The notes below the pieces were generated by a model. That model did not search any database, was not told where the DNA came from, and saw only the letters and a program-made list of their open reading frames with translations. Shown in pieces: positions 43,437 to 52,216 of a stretch of DNA of 64,000 nucleotides (position 1 is the stretch's first letter; the number at the start of each line of letters is the position of its first letter). A program made the translations under genes and the position numbers. The DNA is from Aliiruegeria sabulilitoris (GTDB taxonomy: Bacteria > Pseudomonadota > Alphaproteobacteria > Rhodobacterales > Rhodobacteraceae), in assembly GCF_001558155.1 (NCBI RefSeq), contig NZ_LOAS01000030.1, positions 1 through 64,000 on the forward strand, written 5' to 3'.

Positions 43437-43867
43437 AGGCAACCTCGTGCAGCGAGTCAGGACGCATTTCGCAAACGATACCGGCGCAAAAAGACTCCAC
43501 AAACTCGTTCCTTCGCTCGGCACCGACGAATGTTCGCAAACCGCCGTTCAGACCCTTCGCCGAACAGGCTTCCAACCAACGTTCTGCGCCGCCGCATTGG
43601 ACAAGGTGGGCGGACAGAAGACATTCGCCGCAAGAAGTACCAAGGTCTGGTCACCATGGATACCTGGGATATCGATGCGCGCCCGAGTGACTATGCCGCT
43701 GGCTTTCCCTCAGATTGGTCCCCATTGGACGTCAATAGCGGGACCCGGTTGGACGTCGTTTGACATCACTGGCAGTGCAAAAGAACGGACACTTGCCTAC
43801 ACGGGCGTTTGGGATAGCTTACCCATCAAAGAGCCATCGTTCGCACAAACGGGAGTGACCAAGAAAA
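43437..43867. other. Intergenic region upstream of second sulfatase
   Basis: Several rightward frames cross this 431-bp stretch but none shows a start site or composition typical of a gene. It should hold divergent promoters for the unknown gene and the sulfatase. GGAGTGACC lies before the sulfatase ATG. Confidence 0.4.
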
Positions 43868-45439
43868 ATGAAGATGTTTGCCTTGCCCCTTGTGGCGACC
43901 CTCACAATCACCGGTCTTTTCGGCGGCGGGGTGAGCGCGGCTTCGGATCAGCCAAATATTCTGGTCATCATGGCAGATGACGTCGGTTGGGCGAGCCTTG
44001 GCAGCTATCACGGAGGCATCAAGAGCATTCAGACGCCGAACCTCGATCAACTGGCTGCTGAAGGCGCACGTCTGACCGACTATTACGCAGAGCCGAGCTG
44101 CACCGCCGGACGTTCTGCCTTCCTGACCGGCCAGTTCCCTGTGCGAACCGGTATGCATACCGTGGGCCTTCCCGGCGATCCGAAAGGATTGAGCCCCGAA
44201 GATCCTACTCTTGCCAACATGCTGAAATCGATGGGATATGCCACGGGCCAGTTCGGAAAGAACCATCTGGGTGACCTGAACCGGTTCCTGCCGACGGTGA
44301 AAGGCTTTGATGAATACTGGGGGTGGCTCTACCACCTGAACGCAATGGAATATACCAGCGATCCCGACTGGCCAACGGACCCGGAATTCGCTGAACAATT
44401 CGGCCCCCGCAACGTCATCCATGCCTTTGCGACCGAGGAAGACGACCCTACCGAAGACCCCCGCTGGGGCCCGGTCGGCAGGCAGCGCATTGTCGATGAC
44501 GGTCCGGCCCCGCCCGAGCGTCAGAAGACTCTGGATGTCGAGGTCACCGCCCATACGCTCGATTTCATCGACCGCGCGGTTGAGGCCGAGACGCCGTTCT
44601 TTGTCTGGATGGCGCCAGCACGAGCCCATGTCTGGACTCATCTCAGCCCGGAATACGAAGCCCTTCTGGGCGACGGGCGCGGGCTTCAGGATGTCATCAT
44701 GCGAGAGCTGGACGACACAATCGGCAAGGTCCTGATCCATCTGGAGACGCTCGGCATCGCAGACAACACGATCGTCGTTTTTACCTCGGACAACGGACCG
44801 GAGACGATGACCTGGCCGGATGGCGGCACCACACCGTTTCATGGCGAGAAGGGCACGACCTGGGAAGGCGGTTTCCGGGTCCCCGCGATCATCCGCTGGC
44901 CCGGCACGGTCCCTGAAGGCCAAGTGCTGAACGGTATCTTCAGCGGAATGGACTGGATGCCGACGTTGGTCGCGGCGGCGGGCGGGCCCGAGGATCTGCC
45001 GGCCGAACTGCGGGCAGGATACGAGGGCTACCAGGTGCATCTCGATGGCTACAACCAGCTTCCCTACCTGACCGGGGAGGACGGAGATAGCAGCCGCAAG
45101 GAGTTGATCTATTACGAAGGCCCGGATCTGCAAGCCGTCCGTTATAACGACTGGAAGGCCCATTTCGTGGTGCAGAACCAGGGCTGGGCTGGCGCCAAGG
45201 AAGAGCTGAACGCGCCCCTCCTGTTCAACCTTCGGCGCGATCCATATGAGAAGGCGGCCGAGGAATCCGGCATGTATACCCGCTGGATGGGCAACAAGAT
45301 GTGGGCCTTTGGTCCAGCCGCACGGCTGGTTCAGCAGCATCTGGCGACCTTTGCCGAGTTCCCGCCGCGTGGGTCCGCGGTCACCAATCAGACCCATGTC
45401 GAAGAACAGATCTCGACCGAAGGCGGGATCTCGCAATAG
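43868..45439 (+). CDS. Arylsulfatase, periplasmic, FGly motif CTAGR
   Basis: This 523-residue sulfatase starts MKMFALPLVATLTITGLFGG, a signal peptide ending near VSAAS. NILVIMADDVGWASLG gives the paired metal Asp. C78 in SCTAGRSAFLTGQFP is the formylglycine Cys, in the C-x-A-x-R form also known from active arylsulfatases. Others are FGKNHLGD (Lys/His pair), H in WMAPARAHVWTH, and FTSDNGPE with FHGEKGTTWEGG. It hydrolyses sulfate esters; the differing sequence from the first sulfatase implies another substrate. It leads a run with DUF4345 and DUF302 genes. Confidence 0.93.
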   Translation: MKMFALPLVATLTITGLFGGGVSAASDQPNILVIMADDVGWASLGSYHGGIKSIQTPNLDQLAAEGARLTDYYAEPSCTAGRSAFLTGQFPVRTGMHTVGLPGDPKGLSPEDPTLANMLKSMGYATGQFGKNHLGDLNRFLPTVKGFDEYWGWLYHLNAMEYTSDPDWPTDPEFAEQFGPRNVIHAFATEEDDPTEDPRWGPVGRQRIVDDGPAPPERQKTLDVEVTAHTLDFIDRAVEAETPFFVWMAPARAHVWTHLSPEYEALLGDGRGLQDVIMRELDDTIGKVLIHLETLGIADNTIVVFTSDNGPETMTWPDGGTTPFHGEKGTTWEGGFRVPAIIRWPGTVPEGQVLNGIFSGMDWMPTLVAAAGGPEDLPAELRAGYEGYQVHLDGYNQLPYLTGEDGDSSRKELIYYEGPDLQAVRYNDWKAHFVVQNQGWAGAKEELNAPLLFNLRRDPYEKAAEESGMYTRWMGNKMWAFGPAARLVQQHLATFAEFPPRGSAVTNQTHVEEQISTEGGISQ

Positions 45440-45592
45440 GTATCCGAATACGGAAGGCAGCCAGTGGGTGCCTCCACCGCATTTATCACGCTCGGCCACT
45501 TCGAATATGTGTTTCGAGCCAAATGGACTCTGTCGGGGAGAATCCAAGGACTGTCCCGCAGCACACCCCGACGTTATTCGATAGGAATGAAA

Positions 45593-45967
45593 ATGACTGA
45601 CCGCGTTGTCCTGTTGCTGGCATCCATCGGCCTTGTCCCCATCGCCCTGTCCTACGGGTTGGTGCCCTCGCAATCCCTGTCTTACCTGCTCGGCATCCCG
45701 GTCGAAGGCGTCAATCACACGCATATCTTCCGGGCGATCATGGGCCTCTACTTCGCGAATGTCGCGTTCTGGCTTGCAGGCTATTTCACCCCATCCCTGC
45801 GGGTTCCAGCGCTTTGGAGCCTGCTGATCTTCATGGGAGGTCTTGCCGCCGGTCGCGTTCTGAGCCTGATCGTCGATGGCTTTCCGGGGCCGCTCCTTAT
45901 CTTTTATCTTGTTGCGGAACTGGGGTTCGCAGGGCTTGCCTTGCGCGGCCTGCGTCGTTCAGGCTGA
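45593..45967 (+). CDS. DUF4345 membrane protein
   Basis: The ATG at 45593 (AGGA upstream) gives 124 residues with four membrane helices: VVLLLASIGLVPIALSYGL, HIFRAIMGLYFANVAFWLAG, LWSLLIFMGGLAAGRVLSLI and LIFYLVAELGFAGLAL. The MGLYFA...GR-x-LSL-x-x-D-G layout is that of DUF4345. Function is unknown. It may be linked to the DUF302 gene 25 bp downstream. Confidence 0.85.
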   Translation: MTDRVVLLLASIGLVPIALSYGLVPSQSLSYLLGIPVEGVNHTHIFRAIMGLYFANVAFWLAGYFTPSLRVPALWSLLIFMGGLAAGRVLSLIVDGFPGPLLIFYLVAELGFAGLALRGLRRSG

Positions 45968-45992
45968 GTTCGGTCTTCAAGGAGAATCTCCC

Positions 45993-46856
45993 ATGCGCAC
46001 ACTGAATCTGAGCTCCGCGCTTGCGACCGCAATCCTGGCCTTCAGCACCATCGTGAAAGCGGACGACGCGCCTCAGACGGCCGTCGATACCTCCTTTGAT
46101 GCCATCAGGGCCGCCGTTCTCTTCGCGGGATATGAACCCGTCATCGACATTGACCACGCCCGGTTGGCGGCAGAGGCCGGAGAGGAAATGCCCCCGTCGC
46201 GGGTGCAACTGTTTTCGAACCCCGAGGTTGAGGCACAGATCCTGCAGCAGGATATTCGCGCCGGGCTGGACCTGCCGTTCCGGGTCTTGTCGTTTGCCGA
46301 ACAGGGACAAGCAAAGGTCCTCTACACGGATGCCGATTTCCTTGCCATCCGGCACGGGCTTGATCTTGGCGCAACTGGCGAGGCCTTCGACTCGACTTTG
46401 ACGGAGATCCTTGAGGCGGCGTCCGTCGTCGCTGAACCGGCGCGTACCAAGGGTATTGTAGAAGGTTTTGGCATCATCGAACTGACATCAGCCTTTGGTT
46501 TTGACACGACCATAGACCGGCTGAAACAAAGCGTGATGGCGCAAGGTGACACGATCTGGTTTGGCGAGGTGGACTTCACGGCGCAGGCAGACGCGGTTGG
46601 CGTCGATCTACCCTCGGCGACCTTGCTGTTGTTTGGCGGACCCGCTCCGGGAGGGGTCGCGATGGCGCAGTTTCCGGCAATAGGCCTGGATGCTTTCTGT
46701 CAGAAGCTGCTGGTCTACACCGCCGATGACGGATCCGTGCAAGTGATCTTCAATGACATCGCAGCGCTTGCCGAATTGCACTACGGCAGATCGGCCAAAC
46801 CTCATCATGGCCTCAACCAACGCCTCACTGAGACCTTTACCGCTGCGGTGAACTGA
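45993..46856 (+). CDS. Periplasmic protein with two DUF302 domains
   Basis: AAGGAG precedes the ATG. This 287-residue protein has a signal peptide (MRTLNLSSALATAILAFSTI). Two DUF302 domains follow. The first spans about 30-125 (PSRVQLFSNPEVEAQILQQD, VLSFAEQGQAKVLYTD); the second spans about 165-270 (FDTTIDRLKQSVMAQGDTIW, LLFGGPAPG, LLVYTADDGSVQVIFND). Single-domain DUF302 proteins are common in bacteria and bind unknown ligands; tandem copies are less so. The set sulfatase, DUF4345, DUF302 suggests handling of one compound. Confidence 0.88.
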   Translation: MRTLNLSSALATAILAFSTIVKADDAPQTAVDTSFDAIRAAVLFAGYEPVIDIDHARLAAEAGEEMPPSRVQLFSNPEVEAQILQQDIRAGLDLPFRVLSFAEQGQAKVLYTDADFLAIRHGLDLGATGEAFDSTLTEILEAASVVAEPARTKGIVEGFGIIELTSAFGFDTTIDRLKQSVMAQGDTIWFGEVDFTAQADAVGVDLPSATLLLFGGPAPGGVAMAQFPAIGLDAFCQKLLVYTADDGSVQVIFNDIAALAELHYGRSAKPHHGLNQRLTETFTAAVN

Positions 46857-46894
46857 AGGACCTTGGCTCCAGCAGGCTTCGACGACTGACCGGA

Positions 46895-46921
46895 TAAAAA
46901 GGGCCTCCATCGGAGCCCTTG
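46895..46921 (-). terminator. Intrinsic terminator for leftward transcripts
   Basis: On the minus strand AAGGGCTCCGATGGAGGCCCTT forms a stem of about nine pairs with one bulge and is followed by TTTTTATCC. It terminates transcripts of the leftward gene at 47014-47679 and may also act weakly on the converging DUF302 gene. Confidence 0.7.
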
Positions 46922-47013
46922 CAGATTGGGCCGGGCATCGTTGTCAGCTGCGCCCATGGGGCAATGCTGGCCTCCCAGACTTTCCGGTCGGACCGTTGGC
47001 CCCCGTAAATGGT

Positions 47014-47679
47014 TCACTCGGAGCAATAGGGGCTCGCGTCGCTGCCCCAAGTGGCCCAATCTCTGGGACACAGGCACATGACATCTCCTAAAACGGTGAG
47101 ACGAACACGCTTCACGACCTGATCGTCGTCTTCGAAATCGGGCATCCGACGGATGAGTTCTCCAAGCCTTTGGGCATCATCCGTGGCCACCGCGCAGATA
47201 TCCTGGACATGGTATTCGTGAAGCATATCAAATACCTTGCAATGGGGTTCGACGCAGTTCAGAACTCCCTGCCAGGTCGATTGAAAGTGCGAGAACTCCT
47301 CCGCCAACGACGCCTCGACTTGGCCAACCTCGACCGGGGTAAGCTTCCCCAGATTCGCTGTCTCAAGCCCCTCGAAGAGCGCCTCGTAGGCGGGATTTCC
47401 GCGTTTTTCGAAAAATTTCTCGGAAGCTTCAGCTGTGTTCTCTCCGACTTCCAGCGCGGTCTGCCTCGAAAGCTCCGAAACCGTCCGCTCAATCAACTGG
47501 AACTGCCGCGCCGTATCACGCTCGGCTTCGATCAATTGATCGTACTGCAACCACAGACCTGCGGCAGCAAGCATCAACCCGGGCATCGCAACCAGGCCGA
47601 CAACAACTCCGACCGTTGAGTCCCACCGTTCGCACCATTTCCTGAACCGTTCCAGTCCACTGTCCTTGTCCTCGGTCAT
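47014..47679 (-). CDS. Membrane-anchored hypothetical protein
   Basis: This 221-residue protein has a cytoplasmic N-terminus (MTEDKDSGLERFRKWCERWD), one membrane helix (VGVVVGLVAMPGLMLAAAGLWL), then a helical, possibly coiled part (ERDTARQFQLIERTVSELSR) and a soluble Cys-rich end (LNCVEPHCKVFD, VMCLCPRDW, SPYCSE). No family is recognised. It is monocistronic and ends just before the terminator at 46895-46921. Confidence 0.7.
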   Translation of the reverse strand: MTEDKDSGLERFRKWCERWDSTVGVVVGLVAMPGLMLAAAGLWLQYDQLIEAERDTARQFQLIERTVSELSRQTALEVGENTAEASEKFFEKRGNPAYEALFEGLETANLGKLTPVEVGQVEASLAEEFSHFQSTWQGVLNCVEPHCKVFDMLHEYHVQDICAVATDDAQRLGELIRRMPDFEDDDQVVKRVRLTVLGDVMCLCPRDWATWGSDASPYCSE

Positions 47680-48080
47680 GGTGCGTGATCTCCAAAACTG
47701 CCTACCAATTTCAACGGACGACCTACGACTGAAAAGAGATCCTCACGCCAACGGCGATCTCGTCTGGACGCGAAGAGTGGTTGCCCGGATTGTTCACTTA
47801 CGTAGATCGCGCCATATCATCAACCGACACATCCTTATCCCCACTATGCCCTGCCAGAAAGTGCCGCAACGACTGAGACGGGTTGGCGGTCCCGATCGGA
47901 TCTTTGCTGTGAGATGGACGAAGGTCCGGACCGGGCCGGTTTCGTCGTTGCGCCATGTCGCTGGACAGCTCCAACTTCGCGGGAGCAGTTCGGGCGTCGG
48001 GTTTCAAGAACGCCGCGGTGAGTTCGATCCCCGGCAATCAGTCAGCAGATTTATCGCTAAGTATATTTCACGACCCAAAC
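47680..48080. other. No supportable gene
   Basis: This 401-bp stretch lies between the micro-ORF and the membrane-anchored gene. Frames that cross it are shadows. It should hold the promoter of the leftward gene at 47679 and the 3' end of the BCCT transcript. Confidence 0.4.
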
Positions 48081-48173
48081 TCACGGATCCGGTTTCGCCG
48101 CCAGCCAGATCAGAAAGCCGATATAGGCAAAGACGATGAGGTTCAGGACGGTATCGAGCGGTGCCCCCATCAT
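48081..48173 (-). CDS. 30-residue membrane micro-ORF coupled to BCCT gene
   Basis: The sequence reads MMGAPLDTVLNLIVFAYIGF followed by LIWLAAKPDP: one membrane helix with short polar ends. Its ATG overlaps the BCCT stop (ATGA, 48170-48173), which is strong evidence for translation. Small subunits of this size accompany several transporter families (for example MetS with NSS transporters). A BCCT-associated small subunit is a reasonable inference; I know of no established one. Confidence 0.6.
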   Translation of the reverse strand: MMGAPLDTVLNLIVFAYIGFLIWLAAKPDP

Positions 48174-49672
48174 GAGCGGGTCTCCCTGCCAAGTGAGCGG
48201 AACAGGCAAATCACGAGTACCGGAACGATGAAGACGAAAGCGATGGCGGATAGAGCGATGATCGAACGGACCACCCCGATATCCCCGACGAAGATCATCG
48301 CCAGTCCCAATGCGCCCAACACACCACCCCAGATCGTGCGGAGGCGCGGTGAGGGGTTTTCGTCCCCTCCTGCGCCAATCATCGCCAGCGTGAAGCCAGC
48401 ACTGACTACACTTGTTACGACGAACAGGAATGCGGCGACCACGGTGGCAGTGCGGGTCACCATGTCGAGTGGAAACTTTTCCAGCAGCGCGAAGGTCGTT
48501 GCGTCGAGATTCTGCTGGTTGATCGCCGACAGGGCGGCCTCCTGGCGCAGGGCATCGAAGAAGCCCAGCCCACCGAACCCGCCGAACCAGAGGATCGAAA
48601 AGAGGGTCGGCACGACGATGACACCGGCAAGGAACTCACGGATCGTGCGCCCGCGCGAGATGCGGGCGATGAAGATCCCCACGAAAGGCGACCATGCCAG
48701 CCACCAGATCATGTAGTTCAGCGTCCAGTCCTGGAACCAGTTTACGATCTCGGGGCCGAAAAACTCCACGGTCGAGAAGCCGGCGGGTAGGACATGAAAC
48801 AAATAGCGCCCGAAACCCGAGACGATGCCATTCATGATGTAGGAGGTCGGCCCGAGGATCACGAGATAGGCCAGGAGTCCGATCGCAATCAGCATGGCGG
48901 CGTTGGAGAGCTTGGCCATGCCGTCTCCGAGGTCCCGGCGCAGCGGAATGGTGAAAGCAACACACATGGCGACAAAGATCGGCAGCGTCAGAGTCGCAGG
49001 TTTCTCTACCCCAAGCAGGCCGGCGAGCCCGGCCTGAATCTGGAACACCCCCATCGCCAACGATCCGGCAAGGCCGACGGCGATGGCGACAATGGAGAGC
49101 AGGTCGAACAGCCACGCCATCCCGCGCACCCAAGGTGCGGTTCCCAGTGCATCCAGAAGCGGCGCACTCAACAGGAGATTTCCGCCCCGGCGGAAGGCAA
49201 AAAATGCAATGATCAGTGCGACGATGCCGTAGATGGCCCAGGCGTGGAACCCCCAGTTGAGATAGGTCACGAAGAGCGCCTCTCCGGCTGCTTTCGAGTC
49301 GGGCGAGAACTGGCGCAGCGTTTCGAAATGGGTTAGCGGCTCGGCAGCGCCATAGAACAAGAGCCCTACGCCCATCCCTGCGGCGAACAGCATCGCGATC
49401 CAGGCCGGGGTTGAGAACTCCGGCTCGGCATCATCCGGGCCCAGGCGGATATGCCCAAAGCGTGAAAGAGAAAGAAAGATGGCCACGAACAGAAGGCCAC
49501 TCGCTTCCAGCATGATGAACCACCCGCGACTGTCGAACTGCACGGAAACGGCTTTCGAGGCCAGTTCCCCCAGCCCGGTCGGATCGAGGAGCCCCCAAAG
49601 GGCAATCGAGGCGCTGATAGCCAGGGCGATGACAAGAAGGCTGCCGGGCCCTTTCCCATTCGGCTGTGACAC
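48170..49672 (-). CDS. BCCT-family betaine/carnitine/choline transporter
   Basis: The GTG at 49672 follows GGGGAG and gives 500 residues; longer frames upstream lack a site. Twelve membrane helices are expected. Family marks include TPAWIAMLFAAGMGVGLLFYGAAEP near residue 85, WGFHAWAIYG, and the signature WWLAWSPFVGIFIARISRGR with TIREF near 330. It imports trimethylammonium compounds or related osmolytes with sodium or protons. The exact substrate cannot be read. A long C-terminal osmosensing tail is absent, so activity is probably for nutrition rather than osmoprotection. Confidence 0.93.
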   Translation of the reverse strand: MSQPNGKGPGSLLVIALAISASIALWGLLDPTGLGELASKAVSVQFDSRGWFIMLEASGLLFVAIFLSLSRFGHIRLGPDDAEPEFSTPAWIAMLFAAGMGVGLLFYGAAEPLTHFETLRQFSPDSKAAGEALFVTYLNWGFHAWAIYGIVALIIAFFAFRRGGNLLLSAPLLDALGTAPWVRGMAWLFDLLSIVAIAVGLAGSLAMGVFQIQAGLAGLLGVEKPATLTLPIFVAMCVAFTIPLRRDLGDGMAKLSNAAMLIAIGLLAYLVILGPTSYIMNGIVSGFGRYLFHVLPAGFSTVEFFGPEIVNWFQDWTLNYMIWWLAWSPFVGIFIARISRGRTIREFLAGVIVVPTLFSILWFGGFGGLGFFDALRQEAALSAINQQNLDATTFALLEKFPLDMVTRTATVVAAFLFVVTSVVSAGFTLAMIGAGGDENPSPRLRTIWGGVLGALGLAMIFVGDIGVVRSIIALSAIAFVFIVPVLVICLFRSLGRETRS

Positions 49673-50880
49673 TTGTAGCTCCCCATTCTCCCGGCCGATG
49701 TTGCAAACACAGTAGGCCGCTCGTGCTGAGACGAGCAACCCGCAGCCGCAGCGTGTCTACACTATGAGTTCGCCGGAACTGACGATCAATCTGCCGGCAT
49801 AGACTGGCGACAAGGAAAACGTTCCTGGTGAGTGAAATCTTGTTTCTCCGTGCTCGTTCCGGCCGTTCGCCGTCGCACGGACGAATGACCGGAAGGGGCC
49901 GAAAGCGACAGAGCCCAAGAGGGCGTATTGGTCTATGAGCGAGCAACAACACACCGTCGCGAACGGCCCGTTCCGGTCCTTCGTTCCGGCTGCGGCATAT
50001 GGCTGGAGCAAACCGTTCTGGGCAATGGTGCGGTCTGAAGGAATGGAAACACTGGCGAACTGCTTTGCCGCAATCTGCCGGTCCGGGCGACATCGTCAAT
50101 CCGTCTTCAACCTGTCGCGCCTCGAAAGTGACCAGTTGGAAAGGATGCAACAGGCTCAGCGAACACATTTCTGCTAAGGTTGCATGAAAGCCGTCCAACC
50201 GTCAGTCACGATAACTGGTTCGCGACCAGATCATGGTCCAGCCACAGAACCGGTCCCTCCGGGGCACTGCTGGAGGCAAATTTCAATTGACCGGTGGCAT
50301 TCACCACATGGAAGCTTAGCAAATCGCTGATTAGCGCCTTTCGGTCTAAGTGAAGGGGCACGATCTGCTGCGAAATGCCGACGGTTTGATCGACTTGCTC
50401 AGAGCAGGGCCCGGCAGAACTCCTGAACCACGCTCGGATTGGTCCTCGCGGACCAAGGCGCCTTGGTAACCGTTAGCTATATGGGGAGCACGTTAGCCAA
50501 CGCGCCAGTCGCGCCCAGACTGGCCAACTTTTACTCCGCCCCATGGCAGGATCTTGCACCGCCGTTGACAGGAGGCGGGTTGCGGAGTTCTGACTGACGC
50601 AAGGTGACTCGGAGGTGGGTTGTCAGAAGGGCCGTTGCGCCGTCGTCTTCTGTTCCCATTCCCACCGGCGGGTGAATGTCGCCAGCAACTGTGTTGCTCA
50701 GGTGATCTGTGAGGTCCATGTTTGGCGTGACCTGCACAGCGCGTTTGCGATGGAGGCACGCTTGCGGGCGACAGCGATGTCCCTGTGACCTCGTTGAAAT
50801 ACCTCCCATTGCCTGCGCCCGAGAAACCGTGCACCCATGTTGTACTGCAATGCCCTTGGCTTACCGGGAGGTTCCAATTC
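49673..50880. other. Long gene-poor stretch, possibly decayed
   Basis: No intact gene is supported in this 1.2-kb region, long for such packed DNA. The GC-rich segment 49850-50010 is full of short inverted repeats such as CCGGTCCTTCGTTCCGGC. Decayed genes or IS remnants are likely. The BCCT promoter lies at the left end and the ion-channel promoter at the right. Confidence 0.5.
50206..50478 (-). pseudogene. Possible C-terminal gene remnant
   Basis: A leftward frame without a start codon ends at a TGA at 50206. It reads, in part, VDQTVGISQQIVPLHLDRKA and LISDLLSFHVVNATGQLKFA, ending WLDHDLVANQLS. The composition is more protein-like than the shadow frames nearby. I cannot name a family. It may be the tail of a gene removed by rearrangement, or chance. 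Confidence 0.25.
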
Positions 50881-51240
50881 ATGATGGCGCTTGGTCTGAA
50901 CCTGCTTCGTCTTCTGAAGGCAATTGTTCGCTCCTGGAGCGTTCCCGATTTTCGGGCCGGATTGGCGCTTGCGATATTGATACTTCTGTCGGGCACCGTG
51001 TTCTACCGCGGCGTTGAAGGGTGGAGTTGGACGGATGCGCTCTATTTCAGTGCCACCACGGTATCGACCGTCGGCCCCGGGGATCTGTCGCCGGAGACCG
51101 ACCTTGGTAAGATTTTCACCGTCGTATACATCTTTGTCGGCGTGGGAGTCTTCGTGTTGCTGTTTACCCAATTCGCCCGCGCCTTGATCCACGTTCAGGA
51201 TGAGAACACGGACAAGGAAATGACGGCAAACCAGGAGTGA
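50881..51240 (+). CDS. Two-helix ion channel, filter TVGPGD
   Basis: The ATG at 50881 gives 119 residues. Two membrane helices (LALAILILLSGTVFY and VVYIFVGVGVFVLLFTQFA) flank a pore loop (DALYFSATTVSTVGPGDLSP). This is the minimal potassium-channel pore. The filter reads T-V-G-P-G-D, where potassium channels have T-V-G-Y-G-D or TVGFGD, so selectivity may differ. The protein is full length for a pore-only member, with a short cytosolic tail and no regulatory domain. Confidence 0.8.
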   Translation: MMALGLNLLRLLKAIVRSWSVPDFRAGLALAILILLSGTVFYRGVEGWSWTDALYFSATTVSTVGPGDLSPETDLGKIFTVVYIFVGVGVFVLLFTQFARALIHVQDENTDKEMTANQE

Positions 51241-52216
51241 CCGGCCCGTTAAAGGAGACGGCGAAGGCAACGCCCTCTGAGACCGAACGGTGGGTTCGGA
51301 AGGGATTTCCCGGCTCCCGCATCCTGATTGATTACTGCGCGTGCACCGCAAGCCGGTTCCGGCGCAGGAGTTGTGAATGCTGCCTGGTGTCCGCAAGGCC
51401 GTACAACAAGGCATGATCACTCAGGCGATGTATCTGCGCGGATTGCTGAGGAAGATCGGCATGAAGGTGGGCCCCACGTCGCGCGGGCCGTTCCAAATTT
51501 GAGTTCGAGAACTGGCGAACGGCGACGCGATGCTCCCGGCGACGACAGAACCGGCGGGCCTTGCAACAGCGGCGCACCGACGGGAATTGGCTGGCCTGCA
51601 ACGGCTGGTTCCGCTTGTTCAAACGTGCCGGATCCAGGGTCGGGCTGGCGCCACACCCAAATCAGCCTGGCGAGCACGATCTCACGAGTGGTATGACGAA
51701 GGCAGGGGACGCCAAGGACCTACTGGATCAACAGGCCGCCGAACCCAAAAGCCCGCTTGAAGCCGTCATCGCTTTACGTCCCGAATTGGCCGCCACCGCC
51801 TAAATCCTCCAACTCATTCCCGGTATCGGTCCGGTCGCCAGTACAACGTTGATCGCCGCCCAACTCATCGCCCCAAGCGATGACTGCCGGGCAAAGGATC
51901 CCAGAACTCGGTCAGATTACTGGCGAACAGGCCGTAGTTTCCATAGGCTTGGCTCTCATTGCCGACGACACTGATGCGATGTTTGGCAAACACGACATCG
52001 CCGGCCTGCAACAATTGCTGCGACGCTTGATGAACCAAGCTGCTTGTAGCGAACAATCACAACCCACCCTTTTGGTCATGCACGGATCCGCTGCCCAAGG
52101 CATGCAAGCAGCACAATGTCGAGTCCCAGCCGTCGTCCGGAGCCCGTCACAATCGCAAACGCTTTTGCGAGGCGCGTCAGATTTGGGCTACTACGGCGAT
52201 CTGAGAAACACAGTTG
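51241..52216. pseudogene. Remnants of an IS110-family transposase
   Basis: Rightward frames contain transposase pieces separated by stops and frame changes. Around 51805-51870 a frame reads LQLIPGIGPVASTTLIAAQL, and around 51900-52010 one reads ELGQITGEQAVVSIGLALIA then DDTDAMFGKHDIAG. These are the C-terminal hallmarks of IS110 transposases (PGIG block; the later gly-rich GK motif). The 51530-51800 segment may be its coiled N-part. No intact frame remains. Confidence 0.6.

Noticed and set aside
43826-45724. Leftward open frame of 632 codons across the second sulfatase
   Set aside because: It is antisense to a sulfatase with intact catalytic motifs.
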